In this document: positions 6,184-8,195 of the stretch, one piece after another
How positions within the stretch are numbered: position 1 is the stretch's first letter
Layout: the number at the start of each line of letters is the position of its first letter
From: Acidobacteriota bacterium
GTDB lineage: Bacteria > Acidobacteriota > Blastocatellia > Pyrinomonadales > Pyrinomonadaceae
Direction of reading: 5' to 3'
Length of the DNA: 8,195 bases
Assembly: GCA_003222855.1 (NCBI GenBank)
Contig: QHXH01000468.1
Location: forward strand, 1 to 8,195
Program-made: the position numbers and the translations under genes
The notes under the pieces: generated by a model
The model's input: the letters and a program-made list of their open reading frames with translations, nothing else
What the model was told of the DNA's origin: nothing
Database searches by the model: none

Positions 6184-7581
6184 ATGTTGGATTTGGACAA
6201 TGCCCCCAGCCGGATTCTCTTCGCTTCATTGGAACGGAGACTGCCGAAGCAGACCTTCGAGACTTGGTTTCGGCCGCTCAGCGTGCGGAGCTCTTCCGCT
6301 GATCGCGTTCTCACGTTCGCCGCGCCGAACGCAGTCGTTAAGGATTGGATTCTGGCTCACTATGCTGACGTGATCCGGGATTGCCTGGGCGAGTCCGCGT
6401 TGAACGAGTACAAGGTTGAGTGGACATTGCCTTTACAATCGAAGCAACCAGACCGTCCAAAGCTCTCTCAGGGATCAACTCCGGCGCCAGGCGTCAGCAA
6501 CGGACGATTCAATCCCGAAGACGGCGAAGCCATTCGCTTCGTTGACACGGCACCGTCGCCGCTGAACGAGAAATATACTTTTCACAATTTCGTCGTAGCA
6601 TCGTGTAACCGTTTCGCTCACGCGGCGACCAAAGCTGTTGCTGATTCACCGGGCCAAACCTACAACCCGCTCTACCTATACGGCGGCGTCGGCCTGGGCA
6701 AGACCCATTTGATTCAAGCGACTGGACACGCGATTAAGGCCGCTCGACCCAATCTTCAGATTGCTTATCTTTCGCTCGAGCGATTCATGAACGAACTCAT
6801 AAATGCGATTAGGTACGGCTATGATAAGACGCGGTTGTTTCGAGAGAGATATCGATCGATAGATGTGCTGTTAATTGACGATGTCCAATTCATTGCCGGT
6901 AAAGAGCGCACGCAGGAAGAGTTTTTTCACACCTTCAACGCGCTCTATGACGGGCAGAAGCAAATCGTCTTGACCTCCGATTGTCCTCCGCGCGAGATAC
7001 CCGAAATTGAGGAACGGCTCCACTCGCGTTTCGAATGGGGATTGATTGCCGACATTGAACCGCCGGATCTGGAAACGAAAGTTGCCATCCTTCGTCGTAA
7101 GGCGGAGGTCCAGCGCGTTAAGCTTCCGGACGATGTGGCGCTCTTCCTGGCGAGCAATAGCAAACACAACATTAGAGAACTGGAAGGCTCTCTGATTCGA
7201 GTCATAGCAATGGCCTCTTTACGGGGCGTGCCGCTTTCGAAAACGCTCGCGCAGGACGCAATGCGCACCGTCTCGCAGTCGAATGACGGAAACCCGATCA
7301 CGATCCCAATAGTTCAGAAGGTGGTGGCCGATTACTACAAAGTTACCGTCGACGATCTCAGAGCACGTTCGAACATGCGCCAGGTTTTAGTGCCGCGGCA
7401 GGTGGCAATGTATCTTTGCAAGAAACTCACAGGCAAAAGTTATCCGGAAATCGCACGACAGTTTGGTGGCAAGCACCACACGACGGTGATCCATTCGGTC
7501 CAGAAAATAGATCATTTGGTTACCTCTGATCGAGACATGGAAACAGTTATTAAGCGCCTGACTCAGAGTATTGGAAATTGA
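6184..7581 (+). CDS. dnaA: Chromosomal replication initiator DnaA
   Basis: DnaA is the AAA+ protein that binds DnaA boxes at oriC, opens the DNA as an ATP-bound filament and recruits the helicase. The 465-residue protein is complete. Domain I covers about residues 1-80, with RLPKQTFETWFRPL near its start. A short variable linker spans about 81-125. The AAA+ domain has Walker A GGVGLGKT (167-174), Walker B LLIDD (229-233), the arginine finger R282 in HSRFEWGL, and sensor 2 R331 in NIRELEG. Domain IV, from about 375, carries the DNA-binding signature FGGKHHTTVIHS, with HHTTV at 431-435. The usual Asp before HTTV (DHTTV in E. coli and B. subtilis) is His here, a variant I recall from Acidobacteriota and some other phyla. 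ATG 6184 begins just ahead of domain I, and no Shine-Dalgarno is visible. The gene follows parB on the same strand and is separated from dnaN by the candidate origin. Confidence 0.98.
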   Translation: MLDLDNAPSRILFASLERRLPKQTFETWFRPLSVRSSSADRVLTFAAPNAVVKDWILAHYADVIRDCLGESALNEYKVEWTLPLQSKQPDRPKLSQGSTPAPGVSNGRFNPEDGEAIRFVDTAPSPLNEKYTFHNFVVASCNRFAHAATKAVADSPGQTYNPLYLYGGVGLGKTHLIQATGHAIKAARPNLQIAYLSLERFMNELINAIRYGYDKTRLFRERYRSIDVLLIDDVQFIAGKERTQEEFFHTFNALYDGQKQIVLTSDCPPREIPEIEERLHSRFEWGLIADIEPPDLETKVAILRRKAEVQRVKLPDDVALFLASNSKHNIRELEGSLIRVIAMASLRGVPLSKTLAQDAMRTVSQSNDGNPITIPIVQKVVADYYKVTVDDLRARSNMRQVLVPRQVAMYLCKKLTGKSYPEIARQFGGKHHTTVIHSVQKIDHLVTSDRDMETVIKRLTQSIGN

Positions 7582-7590
7582 ATTTGCTCG

Positions 7591-7614
7591 TTTCCACACA
7601 TTTGTCTGTGGAAA
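7591..7614. repeat. Inverted repeat TTTCCACA / TGTGGAAA after dnaA
   Basis: TTTCCACA at 7591-7598 and its exact complement TGTGGAAA at 7607-7614 are separated by 8 bases, beginning 9 bases after the dnaA stop. Both arms overlap DnaA-box-like 9-mers, so they read as two oppositely oriented boxes. The stem is AT/GC mixed and has no run of T after it, so it does not look like a rho-independent terminator. Confidence 0.6.
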
Positions 7615-7736
7615 ACAGATCCGTCCAATGTGAATTCTGCCAACTCGCGATAGCCAGCGGATCGACAGAGGAATAAGACATCGATGTTCACAGGTCGTTT
7701 CGGCTAATCGCTTAATAAAGATACTCGTTCCACACT

Positions 7737-7765
7737 TTGACAGGCATTACTATTACTTCTATGTA
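7737..7765 (+). promoter_or_regulatory. Candidate promoter for dnaN
   Basis: TTGACA at 7737-7742 is a perfect -35 consensus. TATGTA at 7760-7765, 17 bp further on, is a weak -10 match (3 of 6). The resulting leader to dnaN would be about 95 nt. It overlaps the AT-rich tract of the putative origin, so the -10 resemblance may be chance. Confidence 0.3.
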
Positions 7766-7855
7766 TTTATAACTAATGTATTCTTCGATGAAAAAGTAGA
7801 ACTGTTTGTGCAAAAGGGTTCGCGATTTGTGATATATAGGATTTGAACAACCTTT

Positions 7856-7860
7856 AGGAG
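7856..7860 (+). promoter_or_regulatory. Shine-Dalgarno of dnaN
   Basis: AGGAG lies 6 bases before ATG 7867 and fixes the dnaN start. It is the only strong Shine-Dalgarno among the gene starts in this window; jag, mnmE, parA and dnaA have no obvious one. Confidence 0.85.
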
Positions 7861-7866
7861 TCAATA

Positions 7867-8195
7867 ATGCAATTTGTAATCGGGCGTGGTGCGCTGCAAA
7901 AAGAACTAGCTTTTGTTCAGGGAGTCGTCGAGCGGAAAAATACGATTCCGGTGCTTGCGAATATCCTGATTGAATCGGCCGGCGAAGACGCAATTCGTAT
8001 TAGCGGGACAGATCTGGATGTGACAATCAGATGCGACGCCGACGCTGAAGAAATCAAGTCGCAAGGAGCCATTTGCGTCCAGGCACGAAAACTGTTTGAC
8101 ATCGCCAGACTGCTCCCGGACGCTCCGGTCAAATTTCGAAAAGAAGAGAACGAGTGGGTGACGGTCGAGTGCGATCGATCCAAGTTTCGCTTGCC
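7867..8195 (+). CDS. dnaN: DNA polymerase III beta subunit (sliding clamp), N-terminal part
   Basis: DnaN forms the ring-shaped dimer that tethers DNA polymerase III to DNA and serves as a docking platform for replication and repair proteins. The frame is open from ATG 7867 to the window end, giving 109 residues, about the first of the three clamp domains in a protein usually near 370 residues. The start MQFVIGRGALQKELAFVQGVVERKNTIPVLANILIE (checked in pieces: the VQGVVERKNTIPVLANI stretch is the family hallmark) is followed by ISGTDLDVTI, corresponding to the conserved TDLE/DV motif, then ARKLFDIARLLPD, the usual helix, and a strand pair ending at the window edge. A good AGGAG Shine-Dalgarno sits at 7856-7860. 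It follows dnaA on the same strand, the common dnaA-dnaN order, with the putative origin between them. Nothing in the visible part is unusual. Confidence 0.96.
   Translation, partial: MQFVIGRGALQKELAFVQGVVERKNTIPVLANILIESAGEDAIRISGTDLDVTIRCDADAEEIKSQGAICVQARKLFDIARLLPDAPVKFRKEENEWVTVECDRSKFRL

Larger units (their letters stand above)
7582..7866. other. oriC: Candidate oriC: dnaA-dnaN spacer with DnaA-box-like sites and AT-rich tract
   Basis: This 285-bp non-coding spacer holds several 9-mers close to TTATNCACA. They are GTTTCCACA at 7590-7598 (7 of 9), TTTTCCACA on the minus strand at 7607-7615 (8 of 9), one on the minus strand at 7629-7637 (7 of 9), ATGTTCACA at 7684-7692 (7 of 9), and TTTTGCACA on the minus strand at 7807-7815 (8 of 9). 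Positions 7741-7800 contain only 16 G or C among 60 bases, in a window that is otherwise roughly half GC, as expected for an unwinding element. The neighbours dnaA, dnaN and parS support the location. No box is perfect, so the call rests on the combination. Confidence 0.6.

Noticed and set aside
6024..6373. Two open frames of 92 and 102 codons upstream of and overlapping the dnaA start
   Set aside because: Both run out of frame into dnaA and carry no recognisable motif.
7591..7620. Rho-independent terminator after dnaA
   Set aside because: The inverted repeat lacks a GC-rich stem and any downstream T run; it matches DnaA-box sequence instead.
7712..7993. Minus-strand open frame of 93 codons over the dnaA-dnaN spacer
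   Set aside because: It overlaps the dnaN start and an AT-rich tract, and shows no homology or ribosome-binding site.

Overview
The window looks like the replication-origin neighbourhood of a bacterial chromosome with GC near 50-55%. All recognisable genes lie on the + strand in the order: end of an unknown gene, jag/khpB, mnmE, mnmG, parS, parA, parB, dnaA, candidate oriC, dnaN (cut by the window end). The protein sequences most resemble Acidobacteriota, perhaps Blastocatellia: the DnaA AAA+ core, the DnaA signature with HHTTV instead of DHTTV, and the unknown first protein. This is an impression from remembered families, not a search.

Region by region. 1-342 is the C-terminal part of a hypothetical protein. 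343-538 is non-coding, with a short CGCAAAG repeat and a -10-like TACAAT just before jag. 539-988 is a short KH-R3H RNA-binding protein (Jag/KhpB). 1036-2400 is an intact MnmE GTPase. 2438-4278 is mnmG, the partner of MnmE in wobble-uridine modification of tRNA, but broken by a clean loss of about 40 nt next to a GC-rich hairpin. A near-perfect parS site lies at 4280-4295. parA (4374-5246) and parB (to 5953) follow, but their junction is abnormal: parA's stop codon and parB's start codon and N-terminal peptide are missing, and the two frames overlap. A 230-bp spacer leads to an intact dnaA (6184-7581). A 285-bp spacer (7582-7866) with DnaA-box-like 9-mers and an AT-rich tract is the best oriC candidate. 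dnaN starts at 7867 behind a good Shine-Dalgarno.

Functionally, DnaA and DnaN start and support replication at the adjacent origin, ParA-ParB-parS segregates the newly copied origin, and MnmE-MnmG modify tRNA. rsmG, often found between mnmG and parA, is absent. No mobile element, CRISPR array, RNA gene or clearly new system was seen. The most notable observations are the two deletion-type lesions in otherwise well-conserved genes. They are either real gene damage or, quite plausibly, assembly or sequencing errors.
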